Source of the DNA: Incurvaria masculella
Lineage: Eukaryota; Arthropoda; Insecta; Lepidoptera; Incurvariidae
DNA: 64,000 nt
NCBI GenBank assembly: GCA_946894095.1
Contig: OX335642.1
Location: forward strand, 28,283,021 to 28,347,020
Direction: 5' to 3'
This document shows, one piece after another, positions 63,832-64,000 of this stretch. Under the pieces are notes generated by a model. It worked only from the letters and a program-made list of their open reading frames with translations, was not told where the DNA came from and did no database searches. Positions within the stretch are counted from its first letter, which is position 1; every line of letters begins with the position of its first letter. The position numbers and the translations under genes are program-made.

Positions 63832-63945
63832 CTGAATCAGGATTTGAATCTACGACCTTCAGCCAACCAACTGAGCTGCCTAGACCGTTGCGAAAATGTG
63901 TAAGCCAAAGGTCGCAGGTCCGAATCCTCCTTCAATCCATCGGCA
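63832..63945. repeat. tRNA-like SINE head pieces of a second family
   Basis: On the minus strand 63834-63890 has GCAGCTCAGTTGGTTGGCTG (A box) and GATTCAAATCCTGATTC (B box), followed on the + strand by AGGTCGCAGGTCCGAATCCT. A related piece is at about 63085-63130. No complete cloverleaf was found. Confidence 0.5.
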
Positions 63946-64000
63946 CTGTATTAACTATTAAAAATATTGAAAAATATAAAGAATGCTGATATTTGCTTTC

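Overview
The window looks like nuclear DNA of a lepidopteran (moth or butterfly). It has AT-rich introns and intergenic DNA, short spliced exons with GT-AG borders, and a very dense mix of tRNA-derived SINEs, foldback/MITE elements, LINE 3' ends and GACG-microsatellite repeats of the kind common in Lepidoptera. No prokaryotic, organellar or viral gene was recognised. Organism and gene identities come from reading the sequence and from family knowledge; no database search was possible.

Three host protein genes are supported, all on the + strand. (1) 5247-7121 is an intronless divergent ionotropic receptor (chemosensory IR family, 624 aa). (2) 15412-51917 is a five-exon RING-CH (MARCH-type) membrane E3 ubiquitin ligase of 428 aa. 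Its exons total exactly 429 codons once a hidden 88-bp exon at 46204-46291 is included, and its second intron is about 29 kb. (3) From 55349 to beyond the right edge lies an FG-repeat nucleoporin, Nup62-like or another central-channel FG Nup. Ten phase-consistent exons up to 62835 encode the first 432 residues, and the coiled-coil part lies outside the window. The three genes act in different processes (chemosensation, membrane protein turnover, nuclear transport) and show no sign of co-regulation.

Region by region: 1-5000 is repeats (SINEs, a TTAA-bounded TIR element, LINE ends). 5086-7121 is the receptor. 7.4-15.4 kb is foldbacks and SINEs with no gene recognised. 15.4-51.9 kb is the ligase, whose 29-kb intron holds a CGTATAAT foldback, a 109-bp tandem array, a 2.56-kb hAT-like element inserted in a SINE, a dead mariner, LINE remnants and several MITE families. 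52-55.3 kb is the ligase 3' flank with MITEs. 55.3-64 kb is the nucleoporin, with GC-rich FG exons set in AT-rich introns that also carry repeats.

The most interesting non-gene signals are: SINEs that share one body and tail but carry either a tRNA-like or a 5S-rRNA-like Pol III head; a hAT-like element with an 8-bp target duplication and GATTCC minisatellite ends; and a foldback element with paired CGTATAAT motifs at a constant 16-bp spacing.
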